In this document: positions 41,896-51,109 of the stretch, one piece after another
How the letters are laid out: each line of letters begins with the position of its first letter
Position numbering within the stretch: the first letter of the stretch is position 1
Source: Halomonas getboli
GTDB lineage: Bacteria > Pseudomonadota > Gammaproteobacteria > Pseudomonadales > Halomonadaceae
Assembly (NCBI RefSeq): GCF_023094245.1
Contig: NZ_JALMEW010000001.1
Span: 307,039-371,038 of the forward strand
Length of the DNA: 64,000 nt
Direction of reading: 5' to 3'
Made by a program: the position numbers and the translations under genes
The notes under the pieces: model-generated
Database searches by the model: none
Told to the model about the DNA's origin: nothing
The model's input: the letters and a program-made list of their open reading frames with translations, nothing else

Positions 41896-43091
41896 TGGGC
41901 CGTTACATCGAGGTCCTGCAGCCGGCCGGGCTCGAGGCCAGCGTGCGGCTGGACGATGCTCCGCGCCTCGCGCCAGCGCTGCAGGCGGCGATGCCCGGCT
42001 GGTCGCTCGGCCGCTGGCCGACCCGAGCCGCGCAGGCCTGGCAGCTGTCGGCCTGGGAAGCGGGCGGTCGCTACTTTCAGCGGGTACCCGGTCGTGCCCG
42101 GCCCCGATGGCTGCCGGGCCTGGCCACCGCGGCCGCCAGCCTGATCGCCGATCTGATACCGCCGCTCCTCGACGCGCGCCCCGGGCTGGTCGGACTGCAC
42201 TGTGCCGCCGTGGAGGTCGCGGGGCGGCTGGTGCTCTTTCCCGCCCCCCATCGGACGGGCAAGAGCCTGCTCAGCGCGGCCTTCGCCGCCGCCGGCTATC
42301 GGGTCTTCGCGGACGACGTGCTGTTGCTCAATGCCGAGGATGAGGGGGTGGCGCTGGGTATCGCGCCGCGGCTGAGGCTGCCCCTGCCCGAGGGGCTCAC
42401 GCCCCCGCTCGGGAGGTTCATCGCCGAGCATGACGGCGTGTCGGACCATCGCTACCGCTTCCTGGCCCTGGCGCGCGATCGTCTCGCCGCACACGGCGAG
42501 ACGAGGCCCCTCGGTGCCATCGTGATGCTGGATCGCGTGCCAGGCGCGCAGGACGCGCGCCTGACTCGGCTGAGCCCGGGGGAGGGGCTCCTGCAACTGC
42601 TGAGTCAGACGCTCGCCGGAAAGGATCACGATTCGGCGCGTTTGCTCGAACGACTGCTGCCCCTGATGGAGGGGCTGCCCTGTCGCCTGCTGCGCTACGA
42701 CGACCCCATGGCGGCCGTCGAGCGGGTCATCGCGGGGCTGGATGACGTGGACGAGGAGGCCGTCTGCGTCTCGTCGGCCGCTGCGTCAGCAGCGGCCATG
42801 TCGGGTGCCCGGGCGCCACGGGCGACGTGGCGCCGCCTGCCGATGGTGTCGGAGCATGCGCTGGGCGACGAGCACTTCCTGGTCGATGCCCGAGGCGAGG
42901 TTCACCGGCTCAGTGCCGTGGCCGCCGGCATCTGGCGCTTGCTGGGGCTCGAGCCCCTGACGCAGGACGAGATCGTGGCGCTGCTGGCCGAGCGCTTTCC
43001 CGAGATAGCGTCCGCCCGGCTGGCGGCGGATGTGGCGGGGCTGTTCGACGAGCTGGCAGGCCACCGGCTGGTGACTCGGCTCGAGAACTGA
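41895..43091 (+). CDS. HPr-kinase-like protein fused to a PqqD-like domain
   Basis: 398 residues. A P-loop is at about 116-124 (APHRTGKS, Lys123), with Ala in place of the first Gly of Walker A. FADDVLLL (Asp140/141) follows, as in HprK-type kinases. HCAAVEVAGRLVLFPAP and LGAIVMLDRV also fit the HprK-related family. After an Ala/Ser linker, residues about 317-398 form a PqqD-like winged-helix domain (VDARGEVHRLSAVAAGIWRL, LTQDEIVALLAERFPE, LFDELAGHRLV). Known HprK-related/PqqD pairs are usually separate genes. Here they are fused and coupled to a His/Ser-rich small protein. Likely role: Ser phosphorylation of that peptide or protein; target not proven. Confidence 0.78.
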   Translation: MGRYIEVLQPAGLEASVRLDDAPRLAPALQAAMPGWSLGRWPTRAAQAWQLSAWEAGGRYFQRVPGRARPRWLPGLATAAASLIADLIPPLLDARPGLVGLHCAAVEVAGRLVLFPAPHRTGKSLLSAAFAAAGYRVFADDVLLLNAEDEGVALGIAPRLRLPLPEGLTPPLGRFIAEHDGVSDHRYRFLALARDRLAAHGETRPLGAIVMLDRVPGAQDARLTRLSPGEGLLQLLSQTLAGKDHDSARLLERLLPLMEGLPCRLLRYDDPMAAVERVIAGLDDVDEEAVCVSSAAASAAAMSGARAPRATWRRLPMVSEHALGDEHFLVDARGEVHRLSAVAAGIWRLLGLEPLTQDEIVALLAERFPEIASARLAADVAGLFDELAGHRLVTRLEN

Positions 43092-43296
43092 TCTGTATCA
43101 ATCCCGGCACCGCCCCAGGCGTCGCGCCGGCCGCTCACTTGATCCAGGTCAGCGAACGCACGGCGATGGCGCCGTACAGTGAGCCCATACGCATCGTATC
43201 GGATGGCTGGATCAGGGATGCGCATGTCGTGGGCAGTCACCCGCGTATCACCAGCCGTTCCTCAGTCGTCAGGGGAGGGGGGAGTTCCCCCCACTG

Positions 43297-43325
43297 GGCC
43301 GACCCTTCGGGGCCGGCCTTTTTTT
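43297..43325 (+). terminator. Rho-independent terminator with UUCG loop
   Basis: GGCCGACCC-ttc-GGGGCCGGCC stem (one mismatch), closed as C(TTCG)G and followed by seven T. It is 205 bp past the kinase stop and preceded by a second hairpin, GGGGGG-agtt-CCCCCC (43277-43292). Confidence 0.85.
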
Positions 43326-43343
43326 GTGCGTCGTTCGGGGCCT

Positions 43344-44084
43344 TCAGCGATCTGCGGTCAGGCGCTCGGGCAGGCCGGGGGTCGCGGGCGTCCAGCGTCG
43401 GGCCAGGGCGCGCATCACCCGCTCGGGATACCAGGTCTTGCCCAGGCTGCCGTTGTAGCGGGCCAGGGCGCGGGTCAGGTCGCCGTCTTCCACCGCCAGG
43501 TAGTGGGCCAGTATCGTGCAGCCGTAGCGCAGGTTGCGGACGGGATCCTTGAGATCGTCGGCGGGCAGGCCCAGCTCGCGGATCCAGAACGGCATGATCT
43601 GCATCAGTCCCACGGCGCCGGCCGAGGACACCGCCTCGGCGCGGAAGGCGCTTTCCACCTGGATGACCGACAGCACCAGCGCCGGCGGCAGGCCGGCCAG
43701 CTGGGCCTCCTGATGGATGCGGGCCAGCAGCGCCTGACGACGATCGGAATCGGCCACGTAGCGGGCCAGGCGCGGCGCCATGTCGTTGACCCACTGGCGG
43801 GTCGCCCAGACGTCGGCGGGCGAGCGCGGCGTCTGCCGGCTGGCGTCGAAGGTCGGGCGCAGCGTGGCGGGAAGCGGTGGCAGGGCCCGAACCACCGGCG
43901 CCCGGTCCAGGACCGGGCGCGCGGAGAGGGCGTCGAGGAAATCGTCGCTGCCCTGGGCGGCAAGCGGGGCCACCAGCAGCAGGTAGGCCGCCGCCAGGGC
44001 GGCGGCCGTCAGACGCCGCTTACTGGACGTCGATCTTCTCGCGCAGGAAAGCGAGGATGTCCCCGGCGGGGACCATGGTGGCAT
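43344..44084 (-). CDS. Lytic murein transglycosylase (SLT domain)
   Basis: Cleaves peptidoglycan to 1,6-anhydro-muropeptides. 246 residues from ATG 44084, overlapping the end of proS; GTG 44093 is possible. A hydrophobic signal-like stretch ([20 protein letters not shown]) occurs at about 25-44. The SLT domain has the catalytic Glu in [17 protein letters not shown], then [25 protein letters not shown] and [10 protein letters not shown]. Products would feed AmpG and AmiD type recycling, both encoded nearby. Confidence 0.87.
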   Translation of the reverse strand: MPPWSPPGTSSLSCARRSTSSKRRLTAAALAAAYLLLVAPLAAQGSDDFLDALSARPVLDRAPVVRALPPLPATLRPTFDASRQTPRSPADVWATRQWVNDMAPRLARYVADSDRRQALLARIHQEAQLAGLPPALVLSVIQVESAFRAEAVSSAGAVGLMQIMPFWIRELGLPADDLKDPVRNLRYGCTILAHYLAVEDGDLTRALARYNGSLGKTWYPERVMRALARRWTPATPGLPERLTADR

Positions 44085-45732
44085 CGCTGTCACGGCGTCC
44101 CTTGTACTCCAGTTCTCCCTTGTCCAGCCCGCGGTCGCCGACCACCAGGCGGTGGGGGATACCCATCAGCTCCTGGTCGGCGAAGCGCACGCCGGGGCGC
44201 AGATCGCGATCGTCGAGCAGCACGTCGAAGCCGGCGGCGCTGAGCTCCTGGTAGAGGCGCTCGCTCTCCTCGCGCACGCGCTGCGACTTGTGGGCGTTCA
44301 TCGGCACCACGGTGACGTGGAAGGGCGCGATGGCGTCCGGCCAGATGATGCCGCCGTCGTCATGGTTCTGCTCGATGGCGGCGGCCACCACACGGGTCAC
44401 CCCGATACCATAGCAGCCCATCCAGGGGTGTGCGGCCTTGCCGTTGGCGTCGAGCACGGTGGCATTCATCGCTTCGCTGTACTTCTGGCCCAGCTGGAAG
44501 ACGTGGCCGACCTCGATGCCGCGCTTGATCGACAGCGTGCCCTGGCCGTCCGGCGACGGGTCGCCCTCGACCACGTTGCGCAGGTCGGCGACCTTGGGCA
44601 GCGGCAGGTCGCGCTCCCAGTTGATACCGAAGTAGTGCTTGCCGTCGATGTTGGCGCCGGCGCCGAAGTCGCTCATCATCGCCACGCTGCGGTCGATGAC
44701 GACCGGCATGTCGAGGTTCACCGGACCCAGCGAGCCGGGGCCGGCGCCGGCCGCCGCGCGGATCTCTTCCTCGGTGCCCATGGTCAGGGGGCTGGCCACC
44801 TCGGGCAGGTTCTCGGCCTTGACCTCGTTGAGCTCGTGGTCGCCGCGCATCAGCAGCGCGATCAGGCCGCCCTCGGCGGCGTGCACCATCAGCGTCTTGA
44901 TGGTCTTCTCGATCGGCAGGCCGTGCTGCTCGACCAGCGCGGCGATGGTCTTGGCGTCCGGCGTGTCGACCAGGCGCAGCTCCTCGGCGGGGGCGTCGCG
45001 CTCGCCCTGGGGCGCCAGCGCCTCGGCCTTCTCCATGTTGGCGGCGTAGTCGGACTCGGTGGAGAACACGATGTCGTCTTCGCCGGAGTCGGCCAGCACG
45101 TGGAACTCGTGGGAGCCGGTGCCGCCGATGGAGCCGTTGTCGGCGATCACCGGGCGGAAGTCGAGCCCCAGGCGGGTGAAGATGCGCACGTAGGCGTCAT
45201 ACATCACCTGGTAGGTGTCCATCAGCGAGGCTTCATCAATATGGAAGGAGTAGGCGTCCTTCATGATGAACTCGCGGGAGCGCATCACGCCGAAGCGCGG
45301 GCGGATCTCGTCGCGGAACTTGGTCTGGATCTGATAGAAGTTCGACGGCAGCTGCTTGTAGCTGGCGATTTCCTTGCGCACCAGATCGGTGATGACTTCC
45401 TCGTGGGTCGGCCCGACGCAGTAGTCGCGTTCGTGGCGGTCCTTGAGACGCAGGAGTTCGGGCCCGTACTGGTCCCAGCGGCCGGACTCCTGCCACAGCT
45501 CGGCGGGCTGCACGGCCGGCATCAGCACTTCCTGGGCGCCGGCGCGATCCATTTCCTCGCGAACGATGCGCTCGACCTTGCGCAGGGTCTTCAGGCCCAG
45601 CGGCAGCCAGGTGTAGAGCCCCGAGGTCAGGCGGCGAATCATCCCCGCGCGCAGCATCAGCTGATGGCTGACCACTTCGGCGTCGGCGGGTGTTTCCTTG
45701 AGGGTGGAGATCAACAGTTGCGTGGCGCGCAT
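44020..45732 (-). CDS. proS: Prolyl-tRNA synthetase
   Basis: Class II aminoacyl-tRNA synthetase, bacterial type. 570 residues (E. coli 572). Motif 1 region [20 protein letters not shown], motif 2 region [20 protein letters not shown], an inserted editing domain (about 230-390, [19 protein letters not shown]), and motif 3 [17 protein letters not shown]. The C-terminal anticodon domain ends KIDVQ. TACAAT on the minus strand at 45829-45834 is a likely -10. Confidence 0.97.
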   Translation of the reverse strand: MRATQLLISTLKETPADAEVVSHQLMLRAGMIRRLTSGLYTWLPLGLKTLRKVERIVREEMDRAGAQEVLMPAVQPAELWQESGRWDQYGPELLRLKDRHERDYCVGPTHEEVITDLVRKEIASYKQLPSNFYQIQTKFRDEIRPRFGVMRSREFIMKDAYSFHIDEASLMDTYQVMYDAYVRIFTRLGLDFRPVIADNGSIGGTGSHEFHVLADSGEDDIVFSTESDYAANMEKAEALAPQGERDAPAEELRLVDTPDAKTIAALVEQHGLPIEKTIKTLMVHAAEGGLIALLMRGDHELNEVKAENLPEVASPLTMGTEEEIRAAAGAGPGSLGPVNLDMPVVIDRSVAMMSDFGAGANIDGKHYFGINWERDLPLPKVADLRNVVEGDPSPDGQGTLSIKRGIEVGHVFQLGQKYSEAMNATVLDANGKAAHPWMGCYGIGVTRVVAAAIEQNHDDGGIIWPDAIAPFHVTVVPMNAHKSQRVREESERLYQELSAAGFDVLLDDRDLRPGVRFADQELMGIPHRLVVGDRGLDKGELEYKGRRDSDATMVPAGDILAFLREKIDVQ

Positions 45733-45781
45733 GGGTCGGGGATGTCCTCGAAAGCGTCTGTCAGGGAGGGGCGGTCGGGCC

Positions 45782-45826
45782 GCCCGGATAGGGACGGCCT
45801 GGATATGAGCGGCCCGGATATGGACG
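45782..45826. repeat. Three 15 bp repeats in the proS leader
   Basis: Three imperfect units of the form GCCYGGATAKGRRCG lie between the proS -10 and its start, in the divergent gap. Confidence 0.6.
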
Positions 45827-45828
45827 GC

Positions 45829-45834
45829 ATTGTA
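45829..45834 (-). promoter_or_regulatory. -10 element of proS
   Basis: TACAAT followed by GCCG on the minus strand, about 97 bp before the start codon. Confidence 0.4.
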
Positions 45835-45968
45835 CGATCAAGCGCCAGCGGCGGCAAAAGCGGCGGCATGAGGAAGAGACATGGCTACGTCTTTGGTCGA
45901 AGGGTGACGATTATCAATAGCTGGCAATCTATTAGCTCGAAATGGTTATCCGACAGGAGATTGCAGGC

Positions 45969-47504
45969 GTGTACGACGACGATCGCATTCGGCAACGCTG
46001 CCGCTGGCCGCTGTGGCGCGACAGGCTCCAATCGGCCGAGCAGGCCGCGGCGCTGATCGAGGACGGCATGACCGTCGGCATGAGCGGCTTCACCCGGGCC
46101 GGCGAGGCCAAGGCGGTGCCGCTGGCGCTGGCCGAGCGGGCCGCCCGCGATCCGCTGTCGATCACCCTGATGACCGGCGCCTCGCTCGGCAACGACCTGG
46201 ACAAGCTGCTCACCGAAGCCAACGTGCTGGCGCGGCGCATGCCGTTCCAGGTCGATACCACCCTGCGCCGGGCGATCAACGACGGGCGGGTGATGTTCAT
46301 CGACCAGCACCTCTCCGAGACCGTCGAGCTGCTGCGCAACCATCAGCTCGCCGATCTGGACGTGGCGGTGGTCGAGGCCTGCGCGATCACCGAGGACGGC
46401 GGCATCGTGCCGACCACCTCGGTGGGCAACTCGGCCAGCTACGCGCTGCTGGCCGACAGGGTGATCGTCGAGCTCAACCTGGCCGCGCCCGCCGAGCTAG
46501 AGGGCATGCACGACATCTTCGTGCCCGCCATGCGCCCGACGCGCCCGCCGATTCCGGTGGTGGCGCCGGACTCGCGCATCGGCTCCGCGGCCATTCCCGT
46601 CGATCCGGCGCGCATCGCCGCCATCGTGATCACCGAGGGGCGGGACAGCCCCTCCACGGTGCTGCCGCCGGATGCTGACACCGCGCGCATCGCCGAGCAC
46701 CTGATCGGCTTCTTCGCCGATGAGGTCGAGGCGGGGCGCCTGACGCCGTCGCTGCTGCCATTGCAGGCCGGCATCGGCAGCATGGCCAACGCGGTGATGT
46801 GCGGCCTGGCCGAGGGGCCCTTCGAGCACCTGACCATGTACTCCGAGGTGCTCCAGGACTCCACCTTCGACCTGCTCGACGCCGGCAAGCTCGATTTCGC
46901 CTCCGGCTGCTCGATCACGCTGTCCGAGGCCTGCGGCGAGCGCGTCTGGCCGCGCCTGGCCGCTTACCGCGACCGCCTGGTGCTGCGGCCCCAGGAGCTC
47001 TCCAACCATCCCGGCATCGTGCGTCGGCTGGGCATCATCGCCGTCAACACCGCGCTGGAGGCCGACATCTACGGCAACGTCAACTCCACCCACGTGAACG
47101 GCACCAGGATGATGAACGGCATCGGCGGCTCCGGCGATTTCGCCCGCAACGCCCAGCTATCGGTGTTCGTCACCAAGTCGGTGGCCAAGGGTGGGGACCT
47201 GTCGAGCTTCGTGCCCTTCGCCAGCCACGTCGACCATACCGAGCACGACGTCGATATCCTGGTCTCCGAGCACGGCCTGGCCGACCTGCGCGGGCTGGCG
47301 CCGCGGGAGCGCGCCGAGGTGATCATCGAGCGCTGCGCCGATCCGCGCTATCGCCCGGCGCTGCGCGCCTACTTCGCGGCGGCCTGCGAGCGCGGCGGCC
47401 ACACGCCGCACTGCCTGGAATCGGCGCTGTCCTGGCACCTGGCCGCCCAACGCGACGGCCACATGCGCTCGCTGATCGAACAGGTCGAGCCGCGCTCGGC
47501 CTGA
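45969..47504 (+). CDS. Acetyl-CoA hydrolase/transferase family, succinate CoA-transferase type
   Basis: 511 residues. Class I CoA transferase of the AarC/Cat1/ScpC group, moving CoA between succinate and acetate or propionate. Diagnostic segments: DGMTVGMSGFTRAGEAKAVP, catalytic Glu in LTMYSEVLQDS, and VNGTRMMNGIGGSGDFARNA. The start is GTG 45969 (MYDDDRIRQR) behind AGGAG with 9 nt spacing; ATG 45942 is in frame but has no ribosome-binding site. The acyl acceptor cannot be told. It stands alone, divergent from proS. Confidence 0.88.
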   Translation: MYDDDRIRQRCRWPLWRDRLQSAEQAAALIEDGMTVGMSGFTRAGEAKAVPLALAERAARDPLSITLMTGASLGNDLDKLLTEANVLARRMPFQVDTTLRRAINDGRVMFIDQHLSETVELLRNHQLADLDVAVVEACAITEDGGIVPTTSVGNSASYALLADRVIVELNLAAPAELEGMHDIFVPAMRPTRPPIPVVAPDSRIGSAAIPVDPARIAAIVITEGRDSPSTVLPPDADTARIAEHLIGFFADEVEAGRLTPSLLPLQAGIGSMANAVMCGLAEGPFEHLTMYSEVLQDSTFDLLDAGKLDFASGCSITLSEACGERVWPRLAAYRDRLVLRPQELSNHPGIVRRLGIIAVNTALEADIYGNVNSTHVNGTRMMNGIGGSGDFARNAQLSVFVTKSVAKGGDLSSFVPFASHVDHTEHDVDILVSEHGLADLRGLAPRERAEVIIERCADPRYRPALRAYFAAACERGGHTPHCLESALSWHLAAQRDGHMRSLIEQVEPRSA

Positions 47505-47532
47505 CGCCGCGCGCGATCCCGCCTCGGCGGCG

Positions 47533-48021
47533 TCAGCCCGACGCCGCTTCTGCCTCCAATGCCTGCCGGCGCTCCCGGCGGGCGTTGCTCATGTAGATCA
47601 GCCACAGCGCGCCGGCCAGCAGCGCCACCGCCGCCAGGCGCGAGGCGTCGAAGGGCAGGCGGTCGTTGTGCAGCCAGCCGAAGTGGTCGATCAACAGGCT
47701 CATCAGCAGCTGGCCGGAAATCACCGCCACGGTGGCGGCGGCGGTGCCGACCCGCGGCACCGCGAAGACGATGGCCAGCATGTAGACCACGCCAAACAGC
47801 GCGCCGGTCAGCTGCCACTTGGGCACGCTGAACAGCGTCGCCTCATGGGGAGGCTCGAAGAAGAACATCAGCAGGAAGGTCACCACGGCGCCCATGATGA
47901 AGGTCAGCCAGGCGCTCGGCAGCACGCCGACGGTGGCGCCGAGGCGGCCGTTCACGGACGACTGGGCGGCCAGCACGGCGCCGCCGGCGAGCAGCAGGGG
48001 AAAGATCAGGGTCAGCAGCAT
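47533..48021 (-). CDS. YdcZ-type (DUF606) small DMT transporter, second of a pair
   Basis: 162 residues with five hydrophobic segments (LLTLIFPLLLAGGAVLAAQ, AWLTFIMGAVVTFLLMFFF, and later SLLIDHFGWL). This half-size drug/metabolite transporter family usually works as pairs. GAGGAG precedes ATG 48021. It follows its paralogue by 11 bp. Substrate unknown. Confidence 0.85.
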   Translation of the reverse strand: MLLTLIFPLLLAGGAVLAAQSSVNGRLGATVGVLPSAWLTFIMGAVVTFLLMFFFEPPHEATLFSVPKWQLTGALFGVVYMLAIVFAVPRVGTAAATVAVISGQLLMSLLIDHFGWLHNDRLPFDASRLAAVALLAGALWLIYMSNARRERRQALEAEAASG

Positions 48022-48032
48022 GTCGGGTCTCC

Positions 48033-48464
48033 TCAGTGGATGAGCCACAGGGCGGCGAGAATCAGCACCAGGGCGCCGACCCGGTAGCCGTCGATGGCGC
48101 GGCGTTCGCTGCCCAGCCAGCCGAAGTGGTCGATGACCAGGCTGGCGCCGACCTGGCCGAAGAGGATGCCGACCATGGTGATGCCGACGCCCACCAGCGG
48201 GGTGGTGACGGTCAGCACCACCACGTAGATCGGCCCCAGCAGGCCGCCGATCAGCTGCCAGCGCGGCTGGCGGAACAGCGTGCCCAGCGAGACGCCGCGG
48301 CTGAACACCATGGCCAGCGAGAGCAGCAGGCCGCCGACCAGGAAGATCGACAGCGTCGCCGAGAGATGGCCGACCTGTTCGCCGAGCGGGCCGAGCAGGC
48401 CGGCTTCCACCGACAGGCCCATGCCGGCGCAGAGCACCAGCAGCAGTATGGTGAGGGGTGGCAT
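48033..48464 (-). CDS. YdcZ-type (DUF606) small DMT transporter, first of a pair
   Basis: 143 residues, five hydrophobic segments, sharing GLLGPIYVVVLTVTTPLVGV and SLVIDHFGWLG with the next gene. The pair probably forms a heterodimer. Divergent from a LysR gene, the probable regulator. Confidence 0.85.
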   Translation of the reverse strand: MPPLTILLLVLCAGMGLSVEAGLLGPLGEQVGHLSATLSIFLVGGLLLSLAMVFSRGVSLGTLFRQPRWQLIGGLLGPIYVVVLTVTTPLVGVGITMVGILFGQVGASLVIDHFGWLGSERRAIDGYRVGALVLILAALWLIH

Positions 48465-48517
48465 GTTCGCCTCCGTGATGGGGAAAGGCGGCTTACCCTA
48501 CTCATGTGCTGTAATGG

Positions 48518-48533
48518 GAACAATCCGGTGTTC
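48518..48533. promoter_or_regulatory. Candidate LysR operator
   Basis: GAACA-atccgg-TGTTC, a perfect 5 bp inverted repeat in the 89 bp gap between the transporter pair and the LysR gene. Confidence 0.45.
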
Positions 48534-48553
48534 TGACAAAGGTTCTTTGCCGA

Positions 48554-49492
48554 ATGGACAATGATATTCAGCTGCTGTCGCTGCGCCTGTTCGCCCGGGT
48601 GGCCCAGGGCGGCAGCTTCACCGAGGCGGCGCGGGCCTTCGAACTGCCGCCGTCGTCGGTGTCGCGGCGCATCGCCGCCCTCGAGCGCGCTCTCGGGCAG
48701 CGCCTGCTGTATCGCCATTCCCGGGCGGTGCGGCTCACCGAGGCCGGGCAGCGCTATCTGGAGCAGGTGAGCGAGGCGCTGACGCTATTGGACGGTGCCG
48801 CCGAGGAGGTGGCGGGGGCGACCCGCTCTCCCCGCGGCGTGCTGCGCATCAATGCGCCGGTGGCCTTCGGTCGCCGGCACATCGCCCCCTGGCTGGAGGG
48901 TTTCCAGTCGCGCTATCCCGAGCTCGAGGTGGAGCTGACGCTGACCGACGCCCTGGTCGATCCGGTACAGGAGGGCGCCGATCTGGTGGTGCGGATCGGC
49001 GCGCTGGAGGACTCCAGCCTGGTGGCCCGGGAGCTGGCGCCGCAGCATTTCGCCATCGCCGCCTCGCCGGGCTATCTGGCGCGCCACGGCCGGCCCGAGC
49101 ATCCGGACGATCTACTCCACCACAACTGTCTGATCTACAAGGGAACCCGGGGGCGGGAAGCGTGGTACGTGCGGCGCGAAGACCGGGAAGCGTTCCGGCC
49201 CGTCGAGGTCCATGGCAACCTGCGCAGCAACAACGCCGAGAGCCTCTGCGAGGCGGCGTGCCAGGATCAGGGGCTGGTGCTGTTCCCCACCTGGCTGCTG
49301 CAGCAGGCGCTGGAGCGCGGGGAGCTGGTGCCGGTGATGCGCGACTGGCAGGTCGCCAACCGGCCGCGGCTCGATGCCATCCACCTGATCTTCCCGGAGC
49401 ACCGGCTGCGCTCCTCCAAGGTCGCCGCCTTCGTCGACGACCTGATGGCGCGGCGCGAGCGGCTGTCGCCGCGCCTCGAGGCGGGCGGTTGA
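48554..49492 (+). CDS. LysR-family transcriptional regulator
   Basis: 312 residues. Winged HTH at 1-62 (LFARVAQGGSFTEAARAFEL, PSSVSRRIAALERALGQRL) and a substrate domain (LRINAPVAFGRRHIAPWLEG). The NAPVAFGR type is common in regulators of small exporters. Divergent from the YdcZ-type pair, which is its likely target. Confidence 0.9.
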   Translation: MDNDIQLLSLRLFARVAQGGSFTEAARAFELPPSSVSRRIAALERALGQRLLYRHSRAVRLTEAGQRYLEQVSEALTLLDGAAEEVAGATRSPRGVLRINAPVAFGRRHIAPWLEGFQSRYPELEVELTLTDALVDPVQEGADLVVRIGALEDSSLVARELAPQHFAIAASPGYLARHGRPEHPDDLLHHNCLIYKGTRGREAWYVRREDREAFRPVEVHGNLRSNNAESLCEAACQDQGLVLFPTWLLQQALERGELVPVMRDWQVANRPRLDAIHLIFPEHRLRSSKVAAFVDDLMARRERLSPRLEAGG

Positions 49493-49496
49493 GACG

Positions 49497-50408
49497 CTAG
49501 GTGAACGTCTCTTGGGCGATGCCCGCGGCCAGGCAGGCGTCCTGGAGGGACCAGTCGGCGTGGTTGTTGACCTGGCCGTGGTCGCGCAGCTCGCGGATCG
49601 CGGCCAGGTCGAGGCGGGCGATCTGCCAGCCCGGGGTGGCATCCGCGGCCCGGGTCAGCACGCCGTCGGGCGGGAAGCCGTGGTCGCAGGGCGTGTAGAC
49701 GCCGGCCCGGCCGATGTTGATGTCCACCGCCGGCGACCACAGCGCCTCGCCCACCGTGGGTGACTGCACCACCGTCACCTGCTGCTCGATGGCGCGGGCC
49801 TGGGCGCTGAGCCGCACCCGCTGATAGCCGGCTTCCGTGTCGGTGCAGCTCGGCACCAGCAGCAGCTCGGCGCCGGCGTCCACCAGCGCCCGGGCCAGCA
49901 GCGGAAACTCGCTGTCGTAGCAGATCAGCACGCCCAGTCGCCCGGCCGGAGTGTCGAAGACTCTGAGGCCGTGGCCGGCCTCAACGCCCCATTCGTCGTT
50001 CTCGAAGCGCGTCATCACCTGCTTGTCCTGATGGCCTAGATCGCCGTCCGGGCCGCACAGCCAGGCGCGGTTGACGAAGCGGCCGTCGTCGAGCCGCCAC
50101 GGAAGCGAGGGGGCGAGCAGGGTCACGCCGTACTCACGGGCACGCTCACGCCAGGTCTCGACGACGGCGTCGCGCCAGGGCTGCAGGCCGTGCAGTTGGG
50201 CCGCCAGGTCGCCCTGCTCGGCCTCGGGCAGCAGCGAGGCCAGCTCCATGGCGCCGTACTCGGGAAACACCAGCAGCTCGGCGCCGCGGCTGGCGGCGTC
50301 ATGCACCCAGCGTGCCGCCTTGGCCTGGAAATCGGCGAAGGTGGCGAAGCGGTCGATGGGGTACTGGGCGGTCGCCACCGTCACCGGCGGCCGGCGGCGT
50401 TCGTTCAT
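49497..50408 (-). CDS. Carbon-nitrogen hydrolase (nitrilase superfamily)
   Basis: 303 residues with the Glu-Lys-Cys triad: VFPEYGAME, HQDKQVMTRFE and LGVLICYDSEFP. Amidase or nitrilase; substrate not apparent. Its ATG overlaps the stop of the GNAT gene (ATGA). A GNAT plus nitrilase pair is a recurrent combination, sometimes fused. Confidence 0.88.
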   Translation of the reverse strand: MNERRRPPVTVATAQYPIDRFATFADFQAKAARWVHDAASRGAELLVFPEYGAMELASLLPEAEQGDLAAQLHGLQPWRDAVVETWRERAREYGVTLLAPSLPWRLDDGRFVNRAWLCGPDGDLGHQDKQVMTRFENDEWGVEAGHGLRVFDTPAGRLGVLICYDSEFPLLARALVDAGAELLLVPSCTDTEAGYQRVRLSAQARAIEQQVTVVQSPTVGEALWSPAVDINIGRAGVYTPCDHGFPPDGVLTRAADATPGWQIARLDLAAIRELRDHGQVNNHADWSLQDACLAAGIAQETFT

Positions 50409-51001
50409 GAATCCAGGGCCTTGAGCCAGAAGATCATCGGCTTGGCGGTCGCTTCCTCCGCATCGATGTCCTTCCAGGCGAAGGTGGTCGAGAGCGACGG
50501 CGTACGGCGATAGCCCCAGGCGTTCCAGAAATCGTGCAGCGGCCGGTAGTCGTCCGGCTTGAGCGGATGGTCGACCGGGCGTTCCACGGCGCAGAAGGCC
50601 GCATGGCCGAAGCCCTCGCTCTCGGCGTGGCTCTCGCGGGCCTCCATGAAGGCCTTGCCGATGCCGCGGCCGCGGTATTCGGGCAGCAGCACCGACTCGC
50701 CGTAGTAGAAGACGCCTTCGGGGCGGTAGCCGGCGGCCTCGAAGGGCGCGCGAAAGTCGTCGACCTCGTCGCTCAGCGGCTGGCCGGTGGCCGCGCCGAC
50801 CAGGGTGTCGCCGTCGAAGGCCAGCACGAAGAAGCTTTCCGGGTTGGCGGCATAGCGCTCGAGGTAGCTGGCCTCGTAGGCCGCGTCGCCGTCGTAGAGA
50901 TAGGGGAAGTCACGGAAGACCCGGATGCGCAGCTGGGCCAGGGCCGGCAGGTGCGGGGTGATGTCGCGTCCCCGGCAGATGGATAGAGTCGGAATCGCCA
51001 T
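50405..51001 (-). CDS. GNAT-family N-acetyltransferase
   Basis: 198 residues from ATG 51001. Acetyl-CoA motif A is VLLPEYRGRGIGKAFMEARE. YLYDGDAAYEASYLERYA is typical of GNATs paired with nitrilases. GGAG is 7 nt upstream; ATG 51007 is too close to it. Substrate unknown; the coupled nitrilase suggests a shared small-molecule pathway. Confidence 0.86.
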   Translation of the reverse strand: MAIPTLSICRGRDITPHLPALAQLRIRVFRDFPYLYDGDAAYEASYLERYAANPESFFVLAFDGDTLVGAATGQPLSDEVDDFRAPFEAAGYRPEGVFYYGESVLLPEYRGRGIGKAFMEARESHAESEGFGHAAFCAVERPVDHPLKPDDYRPLHDFWNAWGYRRTPSLSTTFAWKDIDAEEATAKPMIFWLKALDS

Positions 51002-51109
51002 GGGCATGCTCCAGGGAAGGAATTTGTTATTGGATCGCGGCACCCTAGCAGATGCGCCCGGGGTAACGCAGTGCGGCGGCGACGCCAGCGGTGCCGAGGG
51101 CGACATGGC

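Noticed and set aside
44152..46056. 634-codon plus-strand frame opposite proS
   Set aside because: Antisense of a complete proS with no domain signal.
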